From the IMG/VR virus record IMGVR_UViG_3300017971_000528, positions 1 through 36,744 of that record: 36,744 nt of DNA. One strand, 5' to 3'. Of the stretch, positions 8,373-16,697 are shown one piece after another. The number at the start of each line of letters is the position of its first letter. The first letter of the stretch is position 1. The notes under the pieces were generated by a model. That model searched no databases. It was not told the origin of the DNA and saw nothing but the letters and a program-made list of their open reading frames with translations. The position numbers were made by a program, and so were the translations under genes. Source of the DNA: a virus.

Positions 8373-9208
8373 TGGCGACAAGTTATCATAACCGTGGCGC
8401 GTGGCAAACCTTTGATATTGGCGCGTGGCAATCGGAAAATGATGAATCCATAACTATAAATTTGGTTGCTAATGTTTCCGGGGTTTCGGTAACGCCGGAC
8501 GACGTTGAAATATATTCGTCAACGCATAGAAACTTAATTGCTAATATCGTCGGGGCTTCGATAACGCCGGATGACATACTTCTTTCTTTAACCCTTGGTT
8601 TGATCGCCAATATCAATGGGGCGAGTTTAACGCCGGACGACGTTGACGCCTTAATATATTTTGATTTGATCGCCAATATCGCCGCGATAAGTTCGACACC
8701 GGACGACGTTCAATTATTCAATTCCGAACTTCGGCAATTGATCGCCAATATCGCCGCGGTAAGTTCGACGCCGGATACAGTAACCGCGGGTTTAATTTTT
8801 GGATTAATCGCCGATATCAACGGGGTTTCGGTAACGCCGGACGACGTTTCGGCGTCATTTCTTCGGGAATTGATCGCCAATATCGCCGCGGTAAGTTCGA
8901 CGCCGGATAATGTTTTCATTTTAAATTCGCGTATTATTGAATTGATCGCCAATATCGCCGCGGTAAGTTCAACGTCGGATATCGTTGTCTCTTTTCTTGA
9001 TATCGAACTTCGAACGAATATTCGGGGCTATTCGGCGACACCGGACGACGTTTCTTTTCTCTTTACGCGGGAATTAATAGCTGATATAAACGCCGTAAGT
9101 GTGACGTCGGATATAATTGTTTCGTTTATGCTTGAATTGGGTTTGATTGTTTGGCCGGAAATAACAAGTTTAACCGCTATCACAAAAGTTGAAAAGGTGG
9201 AAATATGA
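8372..9208 (+). CDS. TPD-repeat fibre protein 1 (10 repeats)
   Basis: A 278-residue protein built almost wholly of a repeat of about 22 residues with core L-I-A-[ND]-I-x-[AG]-[VIA]-S-[SV]-T-P-D-[DT]-V and a variable spacer of 6-10 residues. I count ten copies between residues about 31 and 255. A short N-terminal segment (NRGAWQTFDIGAWQSE) may attach it to a partner. Alternating small and hydrophobic residues predict beta strands, and the conserved TPDD turn is acidic. Similar low-complexity repeats occur in tail fibre shafts, but I do not know this exact repeat. It is paralogous to the 11208 gene. Confidence 0.7.
   Translation: MATSYHNRGAWQTFDIGAWQSENDESITINLVANVSGVSVTPDDVEIYSSTHRNLIANIVGASITPDDILLSLTLGLIANINGASLTPDDVDALIYFDLIANIAAISSTPDDVQLFNSELRQLIANIAAVSSTPDTVTAGLIFGLIADINGVSVTPDDVSASFLRELIANIAAVSSTPDNVFILNSRIIELIANIAAVSSTSDIVVSFLDIELRTNIRGYSATPDDVSFLFTRELIADINAVSVTSDIIVSFMLELGLIVWPEITSLTAITKVEKVEI
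8462..9125 (+). repeat. Tandem coding repeat array 1
   Basis: DNA-level tandem repeat encoding the TPD units. Several units are nearly identical in nucleotides (for example around 8723, 8867 and 8940, containing ATCGCCAATATCGCCGCGG), while others have diverged. The same unit recurs in array 2 at 11320-12045, so unequal recombination between units and between arrays is plausible. Confidence 0.85.
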
Positions 9209-9567
9209 AAAGTTCAATGGCCGGTATTTTGCTTTTATTGTTGTCGCCGGATCCCGTCGCCGCCCTTAGTTTAGTTGAAGCGGATTCCCTATTCAATATA
9301 TCTTGGCTTGATTCCGCCGGAAATCCTGAAGGCTATGAAGTTTATACCGCGGAAAATCCGGCGGGGCCGTGGGTATTAGCCGCGACCGTTAATCGAAATA
9401 CCCATGAATATATTTTACAGGATTTGCAAGGCGTCTATTTTAGGGTTCGGGCTTTTAAAACAATTGAAGACGAAAAGGTTTATAGTATTTATTCGGATCC
9501 TTCCGATCGCATCGTTGGTTTCGCGCCATTAGGCAAACCCGGAACAATAACCATACATATACCGTAA
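9205..9567 (+). CDS. Fibronectin type III-like protein with hydrophobic N-terminus
   Basis: A 120-residue protein. The first 21 residues (MKSSMAGILLLLLSPDPVAA) look like a short signal peptide or membrane anchor. The remainder fits one Fn3 domain: FNISWLDSAGNPEGYEVYTA, then GPWVLAATV and YFRVRAFKTIEDEKVYS. Fn3 domains in phage virions aid cell-surface carbohydrate binding. A signal-like N-terminus is unusual for a virion part and may instead mark an exported product. The start overlaps the preceding stop (ATGA). Confidence 0.65.
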   Translation: MKSSMAGILLLLLSPDPVAALSLVEADSLFNISWLDSAGNPEGYEVYTAENPAGPWVLAATVNRNTHEYILQDLQGVYFRVRAFKTIEDEKVYSIYSDPSDRIVGFAPLGKPGTITIHIP

Positions 9568-9577
9568 AGGAAATATT

Positions 9578-9832
9578 ATGGCCGTTCATGATTTAACCGG
9601 CGGGAAGGTTGCCGTCAACGCGTCGATAAAACCGTCGCTTCAATTGCTACAAGAACATTTAGAGCGACGAAAGCCGCTATGGGCAAAGTTGACGGAAGAA
9701 CAAAAAATAAAATTGATTCGTTCTAAACGGGATCCGGTTCTTGATATCGCGTGGACGATATTACAATATCTTTGCGACGAAGACTTGTTCAATGTTGACT
9801 TGAGAAAGGAAAAGATCAATGGCGATATTTAA
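9578..9832 (+). CDS. Hypothetical fibre-cassette protein (84 aa)
   Basis: An 84-residue, mostly helical, charged protein (LQLLQEHLERRKPLWAKLTE, then EEQKIKLIRSKRDPVLDIAW). No known family recognised. AAAGGAAATATT precedes the ATG. It overlaps the start of the related-family gene at 9819 by 14 nt and takes the place in the second fibre cassette where the coiled-coil protein stands in the first, though the two are not obviously homologous. Confidence 0.55.
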   Translation: MAVHDLTGGKVAVNASIKPSLQLLQEHLERRKPLWAKLTEEQKIKLIRSKRDPVLDIAWTILQYLCDEDLFNVDLRKEKINGDI

Positions 9833-10196
9833 GCGGAAGAACTTCAGTCGGGATATTATCGCGGCGCTGGGTTGGCCGATCGATCCGAAACCGGGCGACG
9901 TTTTCGAAGATTGTAATTTCTCTCAATTGACGCCGGGTTTTAAAATCCCGGATACGTTCACCGGGTTGACTTTTCGCCGTTGCAATTTGGTCAATGTTCT
10001 TCCGCCCGGCGACGCCATTATTCAAGAAAGCCTTGTCGTTCAAATATCCCGATGCACTAATTTACGACCGGATCTTATTGATAAGGGCTTGACGCCTTGC
10101 GAAGAAAATTGCGAACACGTTGTTGACGTCGATGAAATCCAGGTCGACGACGGGGATCCTATTTTCATTTACCAATATGAAGATAAGAGGGTTTAA
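9819..10196 (+). CDS. Hypothetical fibre-cassette protein, family A (125 aa)
   Basis: Second member of the family seen at 5664. It has FEDCNFSQLTPGFKIP followed by GLTFRRCNLVNVLPPGDAII, matching the same Cys-Asn-Leu and Pro-Pro-Gly pattern, then an acidic tail with DVDEIQVDDGDP instead of the basic helical tail of the first copy. It ends 3 nt before a beta-helix gene. Its position in both cassettes points to a role linked to the beta-helix proteins; function is unknown. Confidence 0.6.
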   Translation: MAIFKRKNFSRDIIAALGWPIDPKPGDVFEDCNFSQLTPGFKIPDTFTGLTFRRCNLVNVLPPGDAIIQESLVVQISRCTNLRPDLIDKGLTPCEENCEHVVDVDEIQVDDGDPIFIYQYEDKRV

Positions 10197-10199
10197 ACC

Positions 10200-11207
10200 A
10201 TGGCGACATATTATGTTGATCCCGCGGCGACCGGAACCGGATCCGGCGCGGATTGGACGAACGCATTTACAACGCTGGCGGCGGCGATCGCGAAGCCCGT
10301 TGCGGCGGGTGACACCGTTTACGCGCGTGGAACGGAAACGCTTTCTTCGGGAATTATCATAAATGTCGGCGGCGATACCACAAGCGGATTTATAAAATTC
10401 ATCGGTTGTAATGCTTCCGGGAACGTGGACGGAACGACATATAAAATTGACGGAAATTCCGCCGTTACCGACGGGCTTATTCTTCAAACAAACGCGAAAT
10501 ATACATGGTGGGAAAATATCGAAGTTTATAACTGTAATGCCCACGGCGTTAATCCGGGAACGCTTGCTTCGTGGAATGTTTGGTATAATTTTATTTCTCG
10601 AAATAATGGAAATTCAGGATGGAATACCGGCGGAACTTATAACTTTTGGTTTTATTGCCGGGGAACCAATAACGCCGGGGGTTATGGTTGGAACAATCCG
10701 CCCGCTAATAATTTCTGGATTGGTTGCGTTGCGGCGAATAACGCGGATACCGGATATTTAGTTGTTGGCGCGGGCGGCGTTTTTATTGAAAGCATAGCGG
10801 CGGATAATGGCGCTACTAGCCTTGATCAAGGATTTCGGGCGGATGCGCGCGGGCTTATTTTCGGATGCGTTGCCGATAATGAATATACGGGCGTTACCGT
10901 AAATGACTTGCTTTATTTCGTTATGCGTACCAGGATGACAAATTGCACTGAAGGATTGACTTTTAATTCTTCCGGGGATGTCGGGGTTTATGGTTTCAAC
11001 CTTTTCCATAACAATACAAGCGATGTCGTTGACAACGGGGCCGGAACGCAAATTATGCGGAATTACGCGACCGCGGATTCAAACAAATACGATCCCGATT
11101 CGGACGACGGATATAATAACGCGTCAAATGAAGATTTCAATTTAAAACGAAATAGAACTTACAACGGCGACGGATCGGACACCATTGGTTTAGGAATAGG
11201 AACTTAA
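10200..11207 (+). CDS. Right-handed beta-helix protein 3
   Basis: A 335-residue member of the same beta-helix group, more distant from copies 1 and 2. It opens with ATYYVDPAATGTGSGADWTN, shares the SGADWTNAF-like start and the LGIG end, and has Asn/Cys-rich rungs (WENIEVYNCNAHG, FWFYCRGTNNAGG). It should form a trimeric spike contacting host surface sugars. It is followed with no gap by the second TPD-repeat gene, mirroring the order of the first cassette. Confidence 0.75.
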   Translation: MATYYVDPAATGTGSGADWTNAFTTLAAAIAKPVAAGDTVYARGTETLSSGIIINVGGDTTSGFIKFIGCNASGNVDGTTYKIDGNSAVTDGLILQTNAKYTWWENIEVYNCNAHGVNPGTLASWNVWYNFISRNNGNSGWNTGGTYNFWFYCRGTNNAGGYGWNNPPANNFWIGCVAANNADTGYLVVGAGGVFIESIAADNGATSLDQGFRADARGLIFGCVADNEYTGVTVNDLLYFVMRTRMTNCTEGLTFNSSGDVGVYGFNLFHNNTSDVVDNGAGTQIMRNYATADSNKYDPDSDDGYNNASNEDFNLKRNRTYNGDGSDTIGLGIGT

Positions 11208-12131
11208 ATGGCGGAAACCGTAATTAACATAACCGCGGGAATTCCGAACGTCGGCGCGACCGGCGAAACGCTTGTTCATTTATTCGCTGGGGTTTCTCCA
11301 ATCCTGGGACTTGAACGGGAATTGACCGCTAATGTCGCCGCCGCAAGTTCGACGCCGGACGACGTTGACATTAATAATCTTTGGGCCTTAGTCGCCAATA
11401 TTTCCGCCGCAAGTTCGACGCCGGACGATGTTGAAGCAACATCGATTCGGGCCTTGATTGCTGATATCGCCGGAATAAGTTCGACACCGGATACCGTTGA
11501 AGCGTTGATTTATTTGGATCTAATCGCCAATATTGCCGCGGTAAGTTCGACGCCGGACGACGTTGAGGCAACGACGGCGACCGTTTATAACTTGATCGCC
11601 GATATCGCCGGAATAAGTTCGACACCGGACGATATAACCATTTCACAAATAATGGATATCGCCGCGAATATAGTTGCGATAAGTTTAACGCCGGATACAG
11701 TCGAAGCTGATTTAATAATGGCCTTGGCCGCCAATATCGACGCGATAAGTTCAACGCCGGACGACGTATCAACAACTTTCCTTCGGGCCTTGGCCGCTAA
11801 TATCGCCGCGATAAGTTCAACGCCGGATGCGGCCGCGTTTCTTGTTCGGCCAATTATCGCCAATATCGCCGCGGTAAGTTCGACGCCGGATATTGTTGAA
11901 ACGTCAATTATTCGCGCCTTATTCCCGGATATCGCCGCGATAAGTTCGACACCGGACGACGTTTCGACGTCCTTCCTTCGATATTTGATAGCTGATATCG
12001 CCGCGATAAGTTCGACGCCGGATGATATAGAAATTACTTTACTTGAATTAGGAAACGTGTTAAGACCAAAAATAACCAGTATTACAACGCGTTACCGGAT
12101 TGAATCCCGGTCAATGACAAAAAGGAGTTAA
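11208..12131 (+). CDS. TPD-repeat fibre protein 2 (11 repeats)
   Basis: A 307-residue paralogue of the 8372 product with a different N-terminus (MAETVINITAGIPNVGATGE). It has eleven copies of the same unit, such as LIADIAGISSTPDDI and LAANIDAISSTPDDV, from residue about 38 to 285. The short basic C-terminus (RYRIESRSMTKRS) recalls the end of the first protein (LIVWPEITSLTAITKVEKVEI-like: both have a PxITS element). It starts one base after the beta-helix stop. Probably a fibre shaft or spacer. Confidence 0.7.
   Translation: MAETVINITAGIPNVGATGETLVHLFAGVSPILGLERELTANVAAASSTPDDVDINNLWALVANISAASSTPDDVEATSIRALIADIAGISSTPDTVEALIYLDLIANIAAVSSTPDDVEATTATVYNLIADIAGISSTPDDITISQIMDIAANIVAISLTPDTVEADLIMALAANIDAISSTPDDVSTTFLRALAANIAAISSTPDAAAFLVRPIIANIAAVSSTPDIVETSIIRALFPDIAAISSTPDDVSTSFLRYLIADIAAISSTPDDIEITLLELGNVLRPKITSITTRYRIESRSMTKRS
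11320..12045 (+). repeat. Tandem coding repeat array 2
   Basis: Second array of the TPD-encoding unit. Units share long nucleotide identity with array 1 (ATCGCCAATATCGCCGCGG, AAGTTCGACGCCGGACGA), more than needed to conserve protein, which suggests recent duplication or gene conversion between the two genes. Confidence 0.85.
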
Positions 12132-12134
12132 ATT

Positions 12135-12971
12135 ATGGGGTCTTTAAGCAATTACGCCGAAAATGAATTTATGGATCATCTTTTCAATGGGGTTGCGACG
12201 TCAATTACGACGGTTTATGTTGCCTTGTCGACCGCGGATCCGTTGGATGACGCGACGGGATTAACGGAACCAGTCGGCAACGGATACGCGCGCGCGACAA
12301 TTACTTTCGGGGCCGCCGCGACTCGCCGGGTGACTCAAAACGCCGAAGTCGTCTTTCCGCAAGCTACGGGCGCGTGGGGAACAATAACCCATTGGGCGTT
12401 AATGGATGCCTTGACGGGCGGGAATATGCTTGCCCACGGCGCGCTTGATTCGTCCATTTCTCCGGTTTCCGGGAATACGCCGCGAATCGCTTCCGCCGAA
12501 ATATATGTTCAAATCAACGCTTCGACCGGCGGCGCGGGCTTTACTGATTATGCGGTTCATTCAATGTTGGATCTCATGTTTCGGAATCAAACCTTTTCAA
12601 CTCCCGATACTTACATCGCAATTGCTACCGCGACGCTTTCCGATTCCGACGAAGATACCCCGGCCGATATTACAGAGGAAAATGGAACCGATTACGCGCG
12701 AAAAAGGGTTTACGCCAATACCGGCGGAACGCCTGATTGGTCGGCAACGTCGGGCGGCGCGATATCCAATACCGACATAATCTTAATGATCGATTCGGGC
12801 GATTGGACGGTTGACGATTGGGACACAATGACTTCCTGCGCGATCGTAACGGCCATTTCCGGGGCCGCTAAAATTCTGGCCTATGATAACAATAACATTG
12901 TTGATCAACGGCCGCGATTCGGGGATATCGTTCGTTTCAATATCGGGGATTTTGATATCTCGCTTTCATAA
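12135..12971 (+). CDS. Two-domain phage tail fibre protein (Gp80-like repeats)
   Basis: A 278-residue protein of two related domains. The first (about 1-130) has YVALSTADPLDDATGLTEP, then GNGYARATITF and THWALMDALTGGNML. The second (about 140-278) repeats the plan: DTYIAIATATLSDSDEDTPA, TDYARKRV, TMTSCAIVTAISGAAKILAY. This single-domain fold is widespread as a small tail fibre/virion protein in phages; the tandem version is less usual. AAAGGAG precedes the ATG at 12135. It closes the adsorption block. Confidence 0.65.
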   Translation: MGSLSNYAENEFMDHLFNGVATSITTVYVALSTADPLDDATGLTEPVGNGYARATITFGAAATRRVTQNAEVVFPQATGAWGTITHWALMDALTGGNMLAHGALDSSISPVSGNTPRIASAEIYVQINASTGGAGFTDYAVHSMLDLMFRNQTFSTPDTYIAIATATLSDSDEDTPADITEENGTDYARKRVYANTGGTPDWSATSGGAISNTDIILMIDSGDWTVDDWDTMTSCAIVTAISGAAKILAYDNNNIVDQRPRFGDIVRFNIGDFDISLS

Positions 12972-12982
12972 GGAATTCCGCC

Positions 12983-13318
12983 ATGGTTAAAGAAGATATT
13001 TATCTTAATGCCGGAAATACGATTCTTTGGATTCTTAAATCTAAGAATCCCGACGGGCAAGGATTCCTTCCGACTAATTTAGCCGCCGTTACCCGGATGA
13101 CGCTTCGATTTTCCGCGACATTGACTATTGATTCCAATACGTCGCCGGGCGCTTTCGATTGGCTAACCGCGAATTTTATCGGGGAATTGATTCTTGACTT
13201 AGGCGGCGAATCCATAGCGCCGGGGAATTATTCAAACGTTTGGTTAACGCTTTACGATCCGACTAATCCGAATGGGATTGTTTGGGACCGTGAAATCTTT
13301 TTCAGGGTTTACTCATAA
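12983..13318 (+). CDS. Hypothetical virion-associated protein (111 aa)
   Basis: A 111-residue strand-rich protein (NTILWILKSKNPDGQG ... MTLRFSATLTID ... FIGELILDLGG). It resembles a small immunoglobulin-like or adaptor fold of baseplate-associated proteins, but I recognise no family. It lies between a fibre protein and the gp46-like gene and overlaps the latter (TAATG), so a role joining fibres to the baseplate is reasonable but unproven. Confidence 0.55.
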   Translation: MVKEDIYLNAGNTILWILKSKNPDGQGFLPTNLAAVTRMTLRFSATLTIDSNTSPGAFDWLTANFIGELILDLGGESIAPGNYSNVWLTLYDPTNPNGIVWDREIFFRVYS

Positions 13319-13755
13319 TGGCTTATTCACTTGAAGGGGATCCACGGTTAATCTTAACCGAAAACGGATCCAAATTAAATTTTATTGGTGGTCAACCGAC
13401 CATGGATCAGGGATTGGAAAATATGGTTTTGATATCCTTGTTCACTTCGCCCGGTTGGCCGGGGAACGCCTTGTTTGATAATCCCGATGAAAAAATTGGA
13501 TCTGATTTCGAGCAAAGCGCTTTAGCCGCGATTAACCTTGATACCTTGAACCGGATTCGGAACGCGGCCGAACGGGCCTTGACGGATCCTATCTTCGGCG
13601 ACGTTACCGTCGAAGTAACGAATCCGGTTAGCCATAGAATCGACGTCAAGATTTTGATCAAGCCGCCGGGTTCCGACGTCTTTCAATTGTTGATTCAAAA
13701 AAATGGTTTGAATTGGGTCGCGCAAATAGAAAATCCCGCTTCCAGAAGGATATAA
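13318..13755 (+). CDS. Mu gp46-like baseplate wedge protein
   Basis: A 145-residue protein matching the GP46 family, related to T4 gp25. It has GGQPTMDQGLENMVLISLFT near the start, a SPGWPGNALFDNPDEKIGSD loop, RNAAERALTDPIFGDV and an IDVKILIKPPG strand. In contractile tails this protein links baseplate wedge and sheath and helps trigger sheath polymerisation. It overlaps the previous gene and is followed 4 nt later by the gp47-like gene, as in Mu. Confidence 0.85.
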   Translation: MAYSLEGDPRLILTENGSKLNFIGGQPTMDQGLENMVLISLFTSPGWPGNALFDNPDEKIGSDFEQSALAAINLDTLNRIRNAAERALTDPIFGDVTVEVTNPVSHRIDVKILIKPPGSDVFQLLIQKNGLNWVAQIENPASRRI

Positions 13756-13759
13756 GATT

Positions 13760-14938
13760 ATGGCGCTTAATATCTTAACAACGGCCGAAATTTATTCCCG
13801 GTATATAGCAAATTTTGAAAGTAAACTTGGTCAAACCGTTCCCTTACAGACTAAAGCATTTTTAAAAGTTTTAGCCGCGAACGAAGCCTTGAATCATACC
13901 GAACTTTATAAATATGGGGCTGAACGAATTATTCAAAACCTAGCGATAACCGCGACCGGAATCGACTTACAACGAATCGGCGAAGAATACGAAACCACTA
14001 TAAAAGCCGCCGAAGCGGCGGTTCTTACCATAACCTTGAACGCAACGACCGGAACCATTATCCCGGTTACGGTTTCTTTTGTTGGGGATTCAAACGGGGT
14101 CCGATATTTTCCCGACGCGCAAGCCGTAGCGGCCGCGGGCGTTGCCACTATATCAGTAACCGCGGAAGAAGTCGGCGCAATTGGTAATTTAAATGTTTCC
14201 GATACATTAACCATTTCGACTCAAATCGCGGGCGCGGAAAACGTCGCTACCGTATCAAGTCTTGATAACACCGGGACGGACGAAGAATCTGAAGAAGCAT
14301 ATCGGGCGCGGGTTCTTTTTGCGATCCGGTCGACCGCGGGCGGCGGAAACGCGACGGATTATAAGACATGGGCCGAAGGCGTCGCGGGAGTATTCCGCGC
14401 CTATCCTTATGGCGGTTTGCCGTATGACGACGCCGGAACGGAATATCCGGGCGATCGGGTTGTTTATGTTCAGTGTACTTCCGACATCCAGGTCGACGGA
14501 ATCGCGCCCGCGTCGCTGTTAACCGAAGTTCGTAACGCAATTAACGAAGATCCCGACACGCAAAAAGCGCGCGCGCCGTTGGGGCATATCGACGCAACGT
14601 TAGAAGTTTATGCAATACGACGAACCGATATAAATATCGATATCGATGGATTGATTGTTGACGCAACGTTGGAAGCGGCCGCAAAAGCCGCAATTTCGAC
14701 GGCGCTTTCGACCTATCTTCGTGATGAAGTTCGATGCTATGTTAACGGCGTTGATTTGGTTCAAGAAAAAAATGACACCATAACCCGTTTTACTTTAGCG
14801 AATATAATTCAAGATGTCATGACGACATACGGCGGAAGCGCGGAAGATATCGATTTCGATATTGGCGCGGCGTCGCTTGATCAATATGTTTTAGGTGAAG
14901 GCGAATTGGCCGACCTTGGAACGATAACATACACCTAA
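13760..14938 (+). CDS. Baseplate J / Mu gp47-like wedge protein
   Basis: A 392-residue protein of the baseplate J family, T4 gp6 relatives that form the wedge dimer ring of the baseplate. Typical elements are the AAVLTITLNATTGTIIP strand region, the GAIGNLNVSDTLTI turn, DEESEEAYRARVLFAIRSTA, NATDYKTWAEGVAGVFRAYPYG and a C-terminal domain ending LAEL-like (GEGELADLGTITYT). Length is usual. AGAAGGATAT precedes the ATG. It sits between gp46-like and gp48-like genes, the expected order. Confidence 0.9.
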   Translation: MALNILTTAEIYSRYIANFESKLGQTVPLQTKAFLKVLAANEALNHTELYKYGAERIIQNLAITATGIDLQRIGEEYETTIKAAEAAVLTITLNATTGTIIPVTVSFVGDSNGVRYFPDAQAVAAAGVATISVTAEEVGAIGNLNVSDTLTISTQIAGAENVATVSSLDNTGTDEESEEAYRARVLFAIRSTAGGGNATDYKTWAEGVAGVFRAYPYGGLPYDDAGTEYPGDRVVYVQCTSDIQVDGIAPASLLTEVRNAINEDPDTQKARAPLGHIDATLEVYAIRRTDINIDIDGLIVDATLEAAAKAAISTALSTYLRDEVRCYVNGVDLVQEKNDTITRFTLANIIQDVMTTYGGSAEDIDFDIGAASLDQYVLGEGELADLGTITYT

Positions 14939-14951
14939 AAGGGATTAGTCA

Positions 14952-15668
14952 ATGGCAGATTCATTATCCCGCGCAATTCTTCGCGCGCTTCAACCGCCGG
15001 GTTCTCTATGGACCGCGGAAGACGGGGAAGACCTTGATCTTTTATATGATGGTATTGCGGCCAATAATGAAGAAATTCGCGCCTTCCTTGAAGATTTAGC
15101 GTTTATCCGTTCCCCGGAATTTACGACGGTTCTGTCAGACCTTGAAAAAGAATTCGGGTTACTTCCTGATTCTGCGCTTACTGAAGCGGAAAGCCGCGTT
15201 CGGTTGGCCGCCGCAAAGACCGCGAACAAAGGCGATGGAACCGCGGATTTCCTAGAATCAGCGCTTCAGGCAAGCGGTTTTAATGTTCAAGTTCATGTAA
15301 ATAATCCGCCGGTTAATCCGGCCGGTTTTCTGGCCGTTCAAGCGGTCGCTCAATTCAACGTTGTAACCGGGGCCGTTACTATGTTCGGCGAACCGAATTC
15401 CCTTTTCGGCGGCCTGGGCGGAACAGTTATAATTAACGGCCGGACGGATGATAACGAATCGCCGTTACCGGGGACGGGCGATTCGGAATATTGGGGCTTG
15501 ATTTTTTTCGTCGGCGGCGCGGCGACGCGGGATCCTGTAACCGACGAATTAACCGCGATCGCGCCCGCGACCATTAAGGCGTCAAGACAAGATGAACTTA
15601 TAAATTTAATAGTTAAGTATAAGCCGCTTCATACATGGGCGGGGCTTATCGCAACGTATACAGTTTAA
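14952..15668 (+). CDS. Mu gp48-like tail protein (YmfQ/DUF2313)
   Basis: A 238-residue protein. The N-terminal LRALQPPGSLWTAEDGEDLD and RSPEFTTVLSDLEKEFGLLP are characteristic of Mu gp48/YmfQ proteins. The middle RLAAAKTANKGDGTADFLES also fits, and the C-terminal LINLIVKYKPLHTWAGLIAT is the typical end. It joins the baseplate periphery to the fibre. AAAAGGGATT lies before the ATG. Confidence 0.85.
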   Translation: MADSLSRAILRALQPPGSLWTAEDGEDLDLLYDGIAANNEEIRAFLEDLAFIRSPEFTTVLSDLEKEFGLLPDSALTEAESRVRLAAAKTANKGDGTADFLESALQASGFNVQVHVNNPPVNPAGFLAVQAVAQFNVVTGAVTMFGEPNSLFGGLGGTVIINGRTDDNESPLPGTGDSEYWGLIFFVGGAATRDPVTDELTAIAPATIKASRQDELINLIVKYKPLHTWAGLIATYTV

Positions 15669-15683
15669 TAAAAGGGGTTGACC

Positions 15684-16682
15684 ATGGCGATTGATATAGC
15701 GACCGAATACGCTAACGCGGTTACGTCTAGCGCAAATTATCCGGGCGGATCTTTTAAGAACGAAGTAACGCCGGGTGTATCCGGCGACGGAACGCCGGTT
15801 GAAAAGGAATGGGCTAACGATTGGTTAGGTTTTCTTTTAAAACTTCAAAACGATGCGAACATAACTTCGTCCGGCGCGGCCGATACCCGGTTAGCGTCCG
15901 ATCGTTTCGATGGATTAATGGCGCTTTGTGGATATAATCCGTCAATGGAAGATTCCGGTTCCGCGAATACTTATCAAGTTTCGCCGTTCAAATCCGGGCA
16001 GGTTATCGACGAATATTACGACGGCCAATTAGTCGAATTCATGGCGACGAATGATAATTCCGGCGCGTCAACGCTTCGGGTCGGATCTTTGGCCGCTAAA
16101 GATTTGATTTATGAAACGGGCCGCGCTTTAGTCGGCGGCGAAATTCGGGCGAATCAACGGGTAACAGCGCGATACGATGCCGGGCTTGACGACTTTATTC
16201 TTATGAATCCGAATCCGAATCTTTTTGACGGAACGCCGGTTCTTGTTTCCGGCGTTGCGACTGAAGGCGATTTATGCACAATTGCCTTACCGCGTGACGT
16301 TCATTTAATATATAAGGGATTTCGAGTTGTCGCGCTTGCAAATAAGATCGATAACGGCGGCGGCGGAACGCAAATAATAAGATTTTACGTCGGAACGTCG
16401 TCCTTCAGTTTCGGGAATTTTGAATCGGCGGTTAACGATAATGAATATCAAATCGTGGCTGAATTCCTTTTCGATCAGTCTTCCCCATACACCGGGCATT
16501 CAAGCATATTGAGTTATTCAACGTGGTTGCCAACGGGTTATCCGGCCGCTACGGATTACCGCGCGCCGGTCGCTTTTTCTCATGACTTCACCGCGGCCGG
16601 GGCAACGGTTAAATTTACCGGCCAAAGTTCTAACGCGACAAACAGTATCGGAATGACATGGATGCGGCTTAACCTTTTTTAA
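15684..16682 (+). CDS. Tail fibre protein
   Basis: A 332-residue protein directly after the gp48-like gene, the usual place of the tail fibre. I use ATG 15684: AAGGGG at 15672-15677 is 6 nt upstream of it, whereas the TTG at 15678 abuts the ribosome site and is too close. The N-terminal half has FKNEVTPGVSGDGTPVEKEW and DNSGASTLRVGSLAAK, typical of fibre base domains. The C-terminal 120 residues are strand-rich (IIRFYVGTSSFSFG ... NSIGMTWMRLNLF), like a receptor-binding head. Confidence 0.72.
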   Translation: MAIDIATEYANAVTSSANYPGGSFKNEVTPGVSGDGTPVEKEWANDWLGFLLKLQNDANITSSGAADTRLASDRFDGLMALCGYNPSMEDSGSANTYQVSPFKSGQVIDEYYDGQLVEFMATNDNSGASTLRVGSLAAKDLIYETGRALVGGEIRANQRVTARYDAGLDDFILMNPNPNLFDGTPVLVSGVATEGDLCTIALPRDVHLIYKGFRVVALANKIDNGGGGTQIIRFYVGTSSFSFGNFESAVNDNEYQIVAEFLFDQSSPYTGHSSILSYSTWLPTGYPAATDYRAPVAFSHDFTAAGATVKFTGQSSNATNSIGMTWMRLNLF

Positions 16683-16697
16683 AAAGGAATTGAATCG

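Noticed and set aside
8462-9125. CRISPR or non-coding satellite for the tandem repeats
   Set aside because: The repeats keep one reading frame with a conserved protein core and variable in-frame spacers, so they are coding.
10062-10544. 160-codon minus-strand open frame
   Set aside because: It is antisense to the 9819 and beta-helix genes, has no ribosome site, and its Arg/Asn/Ile-rich composition is typical of a shadow frame in this CpG-rich DNA.
15678-15683. TTG start of the 15684 fibre gene
   Set aside because: It directly abuts the AAGGGG ribosome site, too close for initiation; ATG 15684 is correctly spaced.
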